Part shown: positions 6,737 through 14,069 of the stretch, piece after piece
How the letters are laid out: every line of letters starts with the position of its first letter
Numbering within the stretch: the stretch's first letter is position 1
Assembly: GCA_017419465.1 (NCBI GenBank)
Contig: JAFOLE010000197.1
Coordinates: 1 to 14,376, forward strand
Reading direction: 5' to 3'
DNA length: 14,376 nucleotides
From: Solobacterium sp.
Lineage (GTDB): Bacteria > Bacillota_I > Bacilli_A > Erysipelotrichales > Erysipelotrichaceae
Translations under genes and position numbers: made by a program
The notes under the pieces: generated by a model
Database searches by the model: none
What the model was told of the DNA's origin: nothing
What the model saw: the letters and a program-made list of their open reading frames with translations, nothing else

Positions 6737-7587
6737 TATCCGTTCCTCTTTCGATATGCATCATACAATGCATGAAATGCATTCACATCCAGTTCCTGTG
6801 CCCGCACGCCGCTTTCCAGTCCGGCATCCTGCAGGATATCCTGCGCCGTCTCCCCGCTTCCGGTATATTCCTTCAGGTTGTTGTACAGCGTCTTGCGGCG
6901 CTGCTGGAAGGCTGCCCGGATGAGCGCAAAGAATTCCGGATCAGCCGTGACGTCCGGTTTCCGGTGGAACTGCACGATTGCGCTGTCCACATTCGGTGCC
7001 GGCGAAAAGGCGGTGCGGGGAACCGTAAACAGCTTCTTCACCTTATACAGGCACTGCGCCTCGACACTCAGGGCACTGTAATCTGCGGTGCCGGGTTTTG
7101 CGCTGAAGCGGTCTGCGACTTCCTTCTGAATCATGACCGTAATGTATTCAATGTCCTTCGGTCCTTCAAACAGTTTGAAGAGAATCGGACTGGTCACATA
7201 GTACGGCAGATTGGCGCAGACATTCACGCCGCCGTACGCATTCTTCAGTTCGCTGACCGACGCCTCGAGATCACACTCCAGAAAGTCCTGCAGGATGATC
7301 TCAATATTATCGTAATCCTTCAGTTCTTCCCGCAGTACCGGAAGAAGCCGTTCATCCACCTCATAGCTGCGCACATGCGCCGCGCGCAGGGCGAGCTGTT
7401 CCGTCAGGGAACCGATGCCCGGGCCGATCTCAATGACCGCATGTTCACAGTGTGCGGCTTCCGCAGCTCTTGCGACAACCGAAACATCAATCAGAAAATT
7501 CTGACCGAAGTTCTTCTTCGCCCGCAGGTTATACGTATTCAGGATTTCTCTTGTCCGCGCAACACTCGCAATCGGTCGTTTATCCAT
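6736..7587 (-). CDS. rsmA: 16S rRNA (adenine1518-N6/adenine1519-N6)-dimethyltransferase
   Basis: A 283-residue RsmA/KsgA, full length. It dimethylates two adjacent adenines in helix 45 of 16S rRNA with S-adenosylmethionine, late in small-subunit assembly; its loss gives kasugamycin resistance. NFGQNFL (26-32) is the family opening. EIGPGIGSLT (53-62) is the SAM-binding loop, Glu76 in SYEVDE and Asp101 in QDFLE are the next SAM contacts, NLPYYVTSPI (126-135) is motif IV, and FSPAPNVDSA follows. Start ATG 7587 has GGAG seven bases upstream and overlaps the end of rnmV by eight bases. The rnmV-rsmA pairing is standard in Bacillota. Confidence 0.96.
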   Translation of the reverse strand: MDKRPIASVARTREILNTYNLRAKKNFGQNFLIDVSVVARAAEAAHCEHAVIEIGPGIGSLTEQLALRAAHVRSYEVDERLLPVLREELKDYDNIEIILQDFLECDLEASVSELKNAYGGVNVCANLPYYVTSPILFKLFEGPKDIEYITVMIQKEVADRFSAKPGTADYSALSVEAQCLYKVKKLFTVPRTAFSPAPNVDSAIVQFHRKPDVTADPEFFALIRAAFQQRRKTLYNNLKEYTGSGETAQDILQDAGLESGVRAQELDVNAFHALYDAYRKRNG

Positions 7588-8125
7588 TATGCTTCTCCAG
7601 TACTTCCTTTACCTGTTCCGCCGTAATGCCGCGGCGGGCCAGGATCGTTCTCAGATATTTTGCATTGCCTTCGCCAAGGTGGAACGCGCGCGACACCGTC
7701 TGCCGCTTTTCCGCGCTGTCGGGCTGTCCGGCAAGGCCGAGTTCATAAAATTCTGCCGGACTGATTTCCTTTCCATCCGGCTGTTCAAGCACCGTCGCAT
7801 TGGCCAGTGCTTCCTGCAGGACCGCAAAGGAGGCATGTTCAACGCCGACCTTGTGCTTCGTTCTGGCATCGGCCTTCATGACAAACGCATGCATGCATTC
7901 CGGCACTTCCGCTTCGATCTTCGCCCGGATCATTTTTCCCGGTCCGTCTGGATCGGTGAAGACAATAATGCCGGTACGGCCTGCGGCTTCCTTGACTTTC
8001 TCCATGACCGCATCATCAATTCCCATTCCGCCGGTGACGATCGTCTCACAGTCAAAGTATTTTTTCAGATGTGCGCTGTCATGCATGCCTTCGACAACGA
8101 TCACCTCTTTGATATACGGCTTCAT
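7580..8125 (-). CDS. rnmV: Ribonuclease M5
   Basis: A 181-residue Toprim-domain nuclease that trims the 5S rRNA precursor in Gram-positive bacteria, working with ribosomal protein L18. VVEGMHD (10-16) holds the catalytic Glu12. FTDPDGPGKMIR (56-67) holds the DxD pair Asp58 and Asp60, and GVEHAS follows near residue 93. A C-terminal helical part of about 60 residues is the usual M5 extension. ATG 8125 overlaps the tatD stop as ATGA and has GGAG five bases upstream. It sits between tatD and rsmA as in many Bacillota. Confidence 0.95.
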   Translation of the reverse strand: MKPYIKEVIVVEGMHDSAHLKKYFDCETIVTGGMGIDDAVMEKVKEAAGRTGIIVFTDPDGPGKMIRAKIEAEVPECMHAFVMKADARTKHKVGVEHASFAVLQEALANATVLEQPDGKEISPAEFYELGLAGQPDSAEKRQTVSRAFHLGEGNAKYLRTILARRGITAEQVKEVLEKHNG

Positions 8126-8901
8126 CGCATCTCCAGGAACCGCTGCCAGTTATTCACAATCACCGGCGCAAGTTCCGTCACTTCCATATTCCGGCATTCC
8201 GCCATGCGGGCAACGATATAGGGAATATTGCTCGGCTCATTGCGCGTGCCGCGCACCGGTTCGGGCGCCATATACGGGCTGTCCGTTTCCGAAAGCAGAT
8301 AGTTTACATCCATCGAGGAAACAACCTCTCTGGCATGCCGTGCATTCTTGAAGGTCACCGGTCCGCCGAGCGAAAGATAATAGCCAAGCTTGACGAATTC
8401 TCTGCCCATCTCCGCACTGCCGGAAAAGGAATGCATGAGACCGTGGCAGCGGTGTTCCTTCATGATATCGAAGGTATCCTGCATGGCGTCGCGGCTGTGC
8501 ACGCAGATCGGTTTCTGCAGTTCATTGGCCAGATGAATCTGTTCGATGAACAGCTCGCGCTGTTTTGCGCGCATTGCCTCATCTTTTTCCCAGTAGTAAT
8601 CAAGACCGATTTCCCCCACGCAGGTACAGCGGGGATCCTTCATCACCCTGATAAATTCCTGTTTCTTCTCCGGCGTCAGGTCATTGACGTCGGTCGGAAA
8701 GATGCCGCAGCTGACCCTGATGTGCGCGGGATCCGTCTCTGCATATTCCATTGCGCGGTATGCCTCCTCTGTGGAGGTGCACATGATGTTGAGCAGGATT
8801 ACGCCCTTATCCTTTGCGCGCTGTATCATTTCCATGCGGTCTTCGTCGAAGTCATCGCTGAAGGCATGCGCATGGCTGTCGAGATAAATCAGATTGTCCA
8901 T
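8122..8901 (-). CDS. tatD: TatD-family metal-dependent deoxyribonuclease (YabD-like)
   Basis: A 259-residue TIM-barrel hydrolase. ATG 8901, giving MDNLIYLDSHAH, is chosen because TatD proteins begin right before this motif; an upstream in-frame start would add 13 residues overlapping mnmE. GGAAAG lies about eight bases before this ATG. Metal ligands visible are His10 and His12, Glu97 in GEIGLDYYW, His135 in VHSRDA, His157 in MHSFSGS and Asp207 in SETDSPYM. Family members are 3'-5' exonucleases or AP endonucleases; the cellular role is unsettled. It starts four bases after the mnmE stop and overlaps rnmV by four bases. Confidence 0.94.
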   Translation of the reverse strand: MDNLIYLDSHAHAFSDDFDEDRMEMIQRAKDKGVILLNIMCTSTEEAYRAMEYAETDPAHIRVSCGIFPTDVNDLTPEKKQEFIRVMKDPRCTCVGEIGLDYYWEKDEAMRAKQRELFIEQIHLANELQKPICVHSRDAMQDTFDIMKEHRCHGLMHSFSGSAEMGREFVKLGYYLSLGGPVTFKNARHAREVVSSMDVNYLLSETDSPYMAPEPVRGTRNEPSNIPYIVARMAECRNMEVTELAPVIVNNWQRFLEMR

Positions 8902-8905
8902 TGTA

Positions 8906-10225
8906 TTACTTTCCGAGGCAGAACCGGCTGAATATCTCATCCAGCAGATCTTCTCTGCCTGCTTCTCCTGTGATTTCCTTCAATGCATACCATGCATTCT
9001 GCAGATCGACCGTCACAAGGTCGATTTCATCCCCGGCCTCAAGCGATGCCTTTACGGCTTCCATATATCCCTTTGCCTGCAGGGCAAGTCCGATCTGACG
9101 CTCGTTGTTTAACGTTTCCTCTTTCGCCGCAAGAATGCCGTCCGCATACATGGCGCGGATCCTATCCAGCAGCGGTTCAATATCATGATTCAGTGCGGAG
9201 ATGGACAGTTCGCCCGGAATCTCCGTCTGATCATTCTTGTTATAAACGACGATGCGGGACATGCCTGCGGTGCGGTCGAGCAGTTTCTGGTCTTCTTCCG
9301 TGATGCCGGCCGTGCCGTCGATCACCACGATGACGAGGTCCGCATTCTCCAGTGCCTTGATGGATTTTTCAATACCGATCTGTTCGATCGAATCCCCGGC
9401 CTCATGAATGCCTGCAGTATCGATCAGATTCAGTGTCAGATCATCGATATGCACGGTGCCTTCCACCAGGTCTCTTGTGGTTCCCGCAATGTCTGTGACG
9501 ATTGCCTTGTCTTCCTCAATCAGCGCATTAAGCAGAGAGGACTTTCCGACATTGGGCCGTCCCAGAATGACGGTATTGAGGCCGCTGCGTACGTTGACTG
9601 CCGCCTGCGCTTTTTTAATAAGAGTATCGGTTTCCGCAATCCAGTCATTGACCCGCGGCAGAAGCTCTTCTTCCGTCAGCTGGTGCACATCATCGTATTC
9701 GGGATAATCAATATTCACTTCGATCATCGCAACGATCTGACTCAGCGAATCCACCAGCGGCTCCAGCAGTTTCTTCACGCTTCCCTTCAGTCCGTGTACG
9801 GCCGACTTCGCATTGACTTCATCGCCCGCCTTGACGAGATCATTGACCGACTCTGCCTGCGAAAGATCCATCTTTCCGTTGAGGAATGCACGCTCGGTGA
9901 ATTCCCCGCGCCGTGCCATGCGGGCGCCTGCCCCAAGCACCAGTGAGAGTACTTTCCGTGTTACGAAGACACCACCGTGTCCGCTGATCTCCACCATGTT
10001 TTCCCCGGTATAGGACCGCGGGGCACGGAAGACACTGACCAGCACTTCATCGACCGGTTCGTCTCCTTCCCGGATTTCTCCGTAATGGAGGGAATAGCCG
10101 GGCGCGTTTAAAAGGTCTTTCGAAAAGATCCGGTTCACACAGGTGATGGCTTCTTCGCCGCTCACCCGGATTACTGATAATGCGCCGCCCTGGGCGGTCG
10201 CGATTGCTGCAATGGTTTCATTCAT
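8906..10225 (-). CDS. mnmE: tRNA uridine-5-carboxymethylaminomethyl modification GTPase MnmE
   Basis: A 439-residue protein of normal length. MnmE with MnmG and folate-derived carbon modifies the wobble uridine of certain tRNAs. The N-terminal folate-binding domain (about 1-118) starts with NETIAAIAT and contains GENMVEISGHGG. The helical part holds the G domain: G1 GRPNVGKSS (222-230), the AIVTDIAGTTRD switch (241-252), G3 DTAG (269-272) and G4 NKND (329-332). The end FCLGK (435-439) has the essential C-x-G-K cysteine. The start is fixed by homology at ATG 10225, but no ribosome site lies at the usual distance: AGGAGG is 23 bases upstream and serves a tiny leader frame. It heads the operon with tatD, rnmV, rsmA and ispE. 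mnmG is not in the window. Confidence 0.96.
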   Translation of the reverse strand: MNETIAAIATAQGGALSVIRVSGEEAITCVNRIFSKDLLNAPGYSLHYGEIREGDEPVDEVLVSVFRAPRSYTGENMVEISGHGGVFVTRKVLSLVLGAGARMARRGEFTERAFLNGKMDLSQAESVNDLVKAGDEVNAKSAVHGLKGSVKKLLEPLVDSLSQIVAMIEVNIDYPEYDDVHQLTEEELLPRVNDWIAETDTLIKKAQAAVNVRSGLNTVILGRPNVGKSSLLNALIEEDKAIVTDIAGTTRDLVEGTVHIDDLTLNLIDTAGIHEAGDSIEQIGIEKSIKALENADLVIVVIDGTAGITEEDQKLLDRTAGMSRIVVYNKNDQTEIPGELSISALNHDIEPLLDRIRAMYADGILAAKEETLNNERQIGLALQAKGYMEAVKASLEAGDEIDLVTVDLQNAWYALKEITGEAGREDLLDEIFSRFCLGK

Positions 10226-10254
10226 CGGTTAAAGTTTAGCACAAGTGTCCTCCT
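10222..10254 (-). promoter_or_regulatory. Six-codon leader reading frame coupled to mnmE
   Basis: On the minus strand AGGAGG (10254-10249) is followed after six bases by GTG (10242-10240), then CTA AAC TTT AAC CGA and TGA (10224-10222). The TGA overlaps the mnmE ATG as ATGA. This would place a terminating ribosome exactly on the mnmE start, giving translation by re-initiation. Bases and spacing are seen directly; function is inferred. An in-frame TAA two codons before the mnmE ATG rules out a longer mnmE start here. Confidence 0.4.
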
Positions 10255-10280
10255 GCGTGAGGCACCGCGGGGCATGGATT

Positions 10281-10311
10281 TAAAAAGGCTGTACAGACAG
10301 CCTGTACAGCC
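10281..10311 (-). terminator. Strong terminator after the lipoprotein gene
   Basis: On the minus strand GGCTGTACAG (10311-10302), a five-base loop and CTGTACAGCC (10296-10287) form a perfect ten-pair stem, followed by five T. It ends the envelope-protein operon 27 bases before the AGGAGG ahead of mnmE. Confidence 0.92.
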
Positions 10312-10340
10312 GATCGGACTCTGTTCTTACGATACGGGAA

Positions 10341-10853
10341 TTACTGAACGGCAGGAACGAATTCAAATACCATTCCGTCCGCAATCTTTTCCTGATCTTC
10401 TTCCCAGGTCATGGTGTTGTTTTCCGCATTGAAGGTGAAGGTTCCGTGTCCGCCGACATAGACTTCCTCTTCACTGGTCATCTTGCCGTCAGCGTCGTAA
10501 ACAACATTCTTCTTAACGCCGTCCTGGTAGTAGACCGTATGCTTCTCCGCATCAAAGGTTCCGCTCATGGTCCACTCGGAAGACTCGGTTGCGCTGCTTC
10601 CCCAGTGTACGGTGATGAGCGCGCCGTCCTTGTCCTGTGCTTCGACATGGACGCTGCAGCGGTCTGCCTGATAGTCGCCGACCACATTCATGACAGGGTT
10701 CTGTCCTTCTTCCGCAGTCGCTGCGGTTTCTGCCGGTGCTTCGGCAGGTGTTTCAGCCGGTGCCTCTGCCGGAGTTTCCGCGGGCTTGGAGCCGCATGCG
10801 GAGAGCGCACCCGCCAGCATTGTTGCCGCAAGAATCTGCTTTAACTGTTTCAT
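10341..10853 (-). CDS. Small secreted lipoprotein, function unknown
   Basis: A 170-residue protein. MKQLKQILAATMLAGALSAC is a lipoprotein signal peptide with lipobox LSAC and Cys20 as the lipidated residue, so it should be anchored on the outer face of the membrane. A Pro/Ala/Glu-repeat linker (22-50) leads to a beta-rich domain (about 55-168) with many Trp/Tyr/Thr residues and the short repeats GTFDAEKHTVYY and GTFTFNAENNTMTW, which look like paired strands of a small barrel. No enzyme motif was recognised. AGGAGG lies 13 bases before ATG 10853, a rather long spacing. It follows the phosphatase gene by 52 bases and is ended by the strong terminator. Confidence 0.82.
   Translation of the reverse strand: MKQLKQILAATMLAGALSACGSKPAETPAEAPAETPAEAPAETAATAEEGQNPVMNVVGDYQADRCSVHVEAQDKDGALITVHWGSSATESSEWTMSGTFDAEKHTVYYQDGVKKNVVYDADGKMTSEEEVYVGGHGTFTFNAENNTMTWEEDQEKIADGMVFEFVPAVQ
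10728..10784 (-). repeat. In-frame repeat encoding the Pro-Ala-Glu linker
   Basis: About two and a half copies of a 24-base unit encode the pattern PAETPAEA in the lipoprotein linker (residues 24-42), with a finer 12-base period. Third positions vary, so it is not a perfect DNA repeat. It probably forms a flexible spacer between the lipid anchor and the folded domain. Confidence 0.7.
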
Positions 10854-10881
10854 ATGTTTTTTCTTTCCTCCTGATCACATC

Positions 10882-10887
10882 GTTATA
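10882..10887 (-). promoter_or_regulatory. Possible -10 box before the lipoprotein gene
   Basis: The minus strand reads TATAAC in the 52-base gap after the phosphatase gene, close before AGGAGG. No clear -35 box is found, so the lipoprotein may simply be transcribed with the upstream genes. Confidence 0.22.
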
Positions 10888-10905
10888 TACGAGTCACAAT
10901 GCGAT

Positions 10906-12228
10906 TCACCTCACCCCGGTATCCGGTATGGATCCAGCGGCGGATATCCCGTATTCCGTCCGCAGTTCATCATAGCGGCGGATCGATTCGGTAAAGCGCG
11001 CTTCCAGCGCATCAAACGGAATCAGTCCGTCTTCATTGACGTCCACGTCTTCAAACTGCAGGGTGACCGACATCGGCGGATTGTCCAGTGTCAGTAACGG
11101 CATGGAACGAAGCTGTTCGGTGCTCTGATACACCAGACGGACGCGGGCATATTCCTTCCCTGTGCGGTCCGTGTATTTTTCAAAGACTACTTTCGAACCG
11201 ATCGGGGTATCCGATTCAATCGCACCCGGCAAAGTATACTCCCTTGCCTTCAATGCCGCAAGCACAGTCGCAAGGTTGGAGTCATGACCGCACAGGAAGG
11301 CAAACTTTCTGCCCGGATGGTTCAGTTCCTTCTGAAGCTCCTGCAGTAAGGGATGTGCGACATTCGGCGCAATCAGCGGCGTCGTATACAGCATATCCAC
11401 ATAGGCATCCTTGATTTCCGAGATGTCCTTCCACTGTTCTTCGGTGAGATCATTTCCGAACGCCGCCTTCTGCGCATCCGGTTCTTCATAATACTGCAGG
11501 ACCAGCGCATCACTGATTGAAGTCGCCTGCCGCAGGGAGCCTTTCGTGCCGGGCTCCGCATTTTCCTTCAGTACGAATTCCATATCATCGGTTCTGAAAT
11601 CCGTCAGTTCGCCGCTCTGATATCCTTTGGATTCCGTATAGTCAATCACATCACTCAGCAATGCATACTCATCCGTAAGATCCGTGAGGCTTTCCTTCAT
11701 CTGTTTCTCTGCGTCTTTCGCATAGGCCTCATTCACAAAGGTCAGCTGCGGGGTAAACACCGGATCCATCTTGTCGTATTCCTGATGGGTTTCGATCGAG
11801 ATGTTTCCGACCGGCAGGAAGCCCCCGCCGAAGTATTCCGCGGTTGCGATCGTACGCTGCTTGGCGTTGGCATAGAAGCGCACGTCCTCTCCCTGCGGCC
11901 GCCAGTTCTCCGGAATGAATTTCTCACTCTCCAGCCACTTGCGGAAATACTGTCCCATCTCAGTTTCCAGCGTACCGCCCCGCAGGGAAAGTTCACTGGC
12001 ATTGGAGGACCATTCCGTCCATTCGTGCGGAGTCGCAAGGTCCACCGCCGAGCCCGCTGTCGAGAGCGGTGCCCGGATGCTGTGGCGGCTGAGCACCACC
12101 ACTTCCTGCAGTGTATAGTCTTCCGGTACTTCGGTTTCTTCCGCTTTCAGAGAAAGTGCGGATACATGCAAACTGCTCAGCAGGAAGACCAGGCTGAGCA
12201 GAATTCGGGTATAGCAGTGTTTCATCAT
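10906..12228 (-). CDS. Secreted histidine-type acid phosphatase, glucose-1-phosphatase (Agp)-like
   Basis: A 440-residue protein if started at ATG 12228; ATG 12243 and 12225 are alternatives. The signal peptide (about 1-28) indicates export. The clade-2 histidine phosphatase motif is SRHSIRAP (47-54) with nucleophile His49; Arg48 and Arg52 should bind phosphate. GHDSN (314-318) carries the proton-donor Asp316. Phrases such as TPHEWTEW, YANAKQRTIATAEYF, KMDPVFTP, TPIGSKVVF and VYQSTEQLR resemble E. coli glucose-1-phosphatase Agp along its whole length, more than AppA-type phytases. Sugar phosphate or phytate is the likely substrate, but specificity is inferred. The mature part has only one Cys (313), unlike the disulfide-rich enterobacterial enzyme. 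A DVNEDG loop near the end resembles a calcium-binding turn. It starts one base after the upstream stop. Confidence 0.87.
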   Translation of the reverse strand: MMKHCYTRILLSLVFLLSSLHVSALSLKAEETEVPEDYTLQEVVVLSRHSIRAPLSTAGSAVDLATPHEWTEWSSNASELSLRGGTLETEMGQYFRKWLESEKFIPENWRPQGEDVRFYANAKQRTIATAEYFGGGFLPVGNISIETHQEYDKMDPVFTPQLTFVNEAYAKDAEKQMKESLTDLTDEYALLSDVIDYTESKGYQSGELTDFRTDDMEFVLKENAEPGTKGSLRQATSISDALVLQYYEEPDAQKAAFGNDLTEEQWKDISEIKDAYVDMLYTTPLIAPNVAHPLLQELQKELNHPGRKFAFLCGHDSNLATVLAALKAREYTLPGAIESDTPIGSKVVFEKYTDRTGKEYARVRLVYQSTEQLRSMPLLTLDNPPMSVTLQFEDVDVNEDGLIPFDALEARFTESIRRYDELRTEYGISAAGSIPDTGVR

Positions 12229-12229
12229 T

Positions 12230-12778
12230 TCACTTCTTTTCATTGCGGTACGGATCAATGGAATGCAGGGTCCCTGCGCCGGAGGGCGTGATGCCGTTTA
12301 CGGCAAGGGACGGATTCTTTGTATGCAGAAACTGTGCAACACGGGCAGCCTGATCTTTTAACGCCATTTCCACCGGCAGAGTTCCCTGATCGGTCTCAAG
12401 ATTCAGAAACAGTTTCCCGCGGCTGGTTTCCTCAAAGGTCACGCTGTGAATCTGATCATACTTCAGATCAAAGACCTGACCGGTCTTGTATCCCAGCATC
12501 CTTCCTTCCAGGAAGAATGCCATGCCGATCATGACCGCACCATTGAAGGCATTGAGGTCCGGCACTTTCTTCAGCTGGCGGGATACCGTGAACTTTTCAC
12601 GGTAGTAGACAACCATCACCGCAAAGAGCACCAGGCCGATCGCAATACCGATATAACGCATGACATGATTGCCCGACATCGTATAGAGAAAGGCAAAGAC
12701 GAACACGCCAAGCGCAAGTCCCGGCAGCGCAAAGACGTACTTTGACGAGACGTAGGACTGAATATAGCGTTTTACCAT
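12230..12778 (-). CDS. Small two-helix membrane protein, possible PH-like C-terminal domain
   Basis: A 182-residue protein of unknown function. Two hydrophobic helices lie at about 14-33 and 41-59. The remaining 120 residues look like a beta-rich domain: KFTVSRQLKKVP, then GYKTGQVFDLKYDQIHSVTFEE and GKLFLNLETDQGTLPVEM, and a final helix KDQAARVAQFLHTKN. This order resembles bacterial PH-like or YcxB-like domains after two membrane helices; that reading is tentative. ATG 12778 follows the upstream stop by six bases, with AAGG near the proper distance. It is part of the envelope operon. Confidence 0.72.
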   Translation of the reverse strand: MVKRYIQSYVSSKYVFALPGLALGVFVFAFLYTMSGNHVMRYIGIAIGLVLFAVMVVYYREKFTVSRQLKKVPDLNAFNGAVMIGMAFFLEGRMLGYKTGQVFDLKYDQIHSVTFEETSRGKLFLNLETDQGTLPVEMALKDQAARVAQFLHTKNPSLAVNGITPSGAGTLHSIDPYRNEKK

Positions 12779-12784
12779 AATGCC

Positions 12785-13963
12785 TTATTCCTGTTCGCGG
12801 GCAGCTTTTGCCTGCAGGGTCTTTTCATAGCTGAGGTATTCCGCATTCTTTTCCTGGTTGGTCTTCCAGGTCTCGGCCATCGCCTCAAGCTTCACATCGT
12901 TTTCGGAAATGCTGAGAAGATGCAGGATGCATTTGTCATTGTGGAAATACCGCGCAATCTGCGCATACAGTTCCTGCGTCAGCGGAATATGATCGCCGCC
13001 CATCATGCGGATATCCGCGAGTTCCAGCGCTGCGCCCCAGGTTTCCGCCCCCATCGTTGTGACAACCTTGACGAGTTCGGCAAGCGCGGCAGGTGTATGG
13101 TACTGTTCCGGAATCAGGGAACGGAATTTCAACAGGCTGTTGTAGCGTTCGGTGAGCTTGTGATACTGCGGAAGCTGCGCATTCAGGAAGCCGGACTCGG
13201 TGGTATTGAGTTCATCGCTTACGGATGCCGTGTCATTGGTATCCTTCAGAATCTTCTGTTCAATGCCGGAGAGCTTGTCTTCCAGTGCCTTGCGGCGTTC
13301 GCGCCAGTTTTTCTGTGCTTCCTCAAACGCACGCTTCGCGCTGTTTGCGCGGAGTGTCTGGATAATCAGACCGAGGATCAGAATCAGCGGAAGTATTAAC
13401 ATCAGCACCATCATCAGCGGGCTGGACAGGCTGTTTGTGACAATCGTCATTCCGCCTGCCTGGCTGTATACCGCCTGCGGGAATACCAGGAAGGACGGCA
13501 GAGCCGCAAAGATTCCGTCAATCGCACCGATGCCGGTGACCGGTTTTACACTCGGGTCAAATGCGATCTGTCCGCTGAGCACCGCCGCATAGATCCAGTA
13601 TGCCAGCAACAGTACAAGCAGAAGAATCCAGAACCAGAGGTCCTTTCCGCGTTCCTGCAGTTTGGGTTCCTCGCCAAGTGCTTCGAGTTCCTTGCGCGCT
13701 TCTTCGGCCTCATGTTCGAGCTGAATCTTTTCCCTGGCATACGCCTGGATTTTTTCATTCAGCAGGGTCATGGACTTTGTATGTTCGGAATACTCCGGAA
13801 TACTGTCAAAGGAGAAGTAGTAACTGCGCACAACCCCGGTAATTCCCTGGATGATCATCTTCCTGTTCGCATAGAGTTCCGCATCCCTGCGGATCTGTCC
13901 GGTTGTAAGATCGATCACGCCGATGCCGGCATAACCATTTTGCGTTGTCTGCGGGGCACTCAT
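12785..13963 (-). CDS. Unrecognised membrane protein with coiled coils
   Basis: A 392-residue protein of unknown function, with no signal peptide. The first 60 residues are soluble (GYAGIGVIDLTTGQIRR opens them). A charged coiled-coil stretch (about 64-105) leads to a transmembrane helix at 109-129. An external or re-entrant loop (130-180) follows, then a second helix at about 182-203 and another coiled-coil stretch (205-250). The C-terminal 140 residues are helical, with HLLSISENDVKLEAMAETW and a final charged tail. Both termini should be cytosolic. GGAGG stands eight bases before ATG 13963. As first gene of the set with a PH-like membrane protein, a phosphatase and a lipoprotein, it may have an envelope role. 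Confidence 0.75.
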   Translation of the reverse strand: MSAPQTTQNGYAGIGVIDLTTGQIRRDAELYANRKMIIQGITGVVRSYYFSFDSIPEYSEHTKSMTLLNEKIQAYAREKIQLEHEAEEARKELEALGEEPKLQERGKDLWFWILLLVLLLAYWIYAAVLSGQIAFDPSVKPVTGIGAIDGIFAALPSFLVFPQAVYSQAGGMTIVTNSLSSPLMMVLMLILPLILILGLIIQTLRANSAKRAFEEAQKNWRERRKALEDKLSGIEQKILKDTNDTASVSDELNTTESGFLNAQLPQYHKLTERYNSLLKFRSLIPEQYHTPAALAELVKVVTTMGAETWGAALELADIRMMGGDHIPLTQELYAQIARYFHNDKCILHLLSISENDVKLEAMAETWKTNQEKNAEYLSYEKTLQAKAAREQE

Positions 13964-14029
13964 ATCATTTCCTCCCTGCGGGCACTTCTTTTCATACCCT
14001 GTCTGTACATATATAACTTCCTCAAGATT

Positions 14030-14054
14030 CCGGCAGAGATATCGCTTCTGCCGG
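14030..14054. other. Hairpin in the leader of the envelope operon
   Basis: CCGGCAGA (14030-14037) and TCTGCCGG (14047-14054) form a perfect eight-pair stem with a nine-base loop. No T-run follows on either strand, so it is not a standard terminator. It lies 67-91 bases before the first start codon of the operon. It may be an mRNA 5'-end structure or a protein-binding site. Confidence 0.4.
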
Positions 14055-14069
14055 TTGTGAACGCTTCAA

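Noticed and set aside
5729..6775. A 348-codon plus-strand open frame opposite ispE
   Set aside because: It is the antisense of a clear ispE gene and has no family motifs; its length follows from codon usage on the other strand.
6772..7626. A 284-codon plus-strand open frame opposite rsmA
   Set aside because: Antisense to an unmistakable rsmA with all motifs; no recognisable protein features.
8902..8940. Thirteen extra residues at the TatD N-terminus
   Set aside because: They overlap the mnmE end and precede the usual family start; ATG 8901 fits family length and has a ribosome site.
9185..9946. Long plus-strand open frames opposite mnmE, and similar ones opposite the metallophosphoesterase (4128-4847) and rnmV/tatD (7589-8931)
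   Set aside because: All lie wholly against well-supported genes and show no motifs, signal peptides or domains.
14030..14054. Hairpin as a terminator
   Set aside because: No T-run on either strand and no gene ending next to it.
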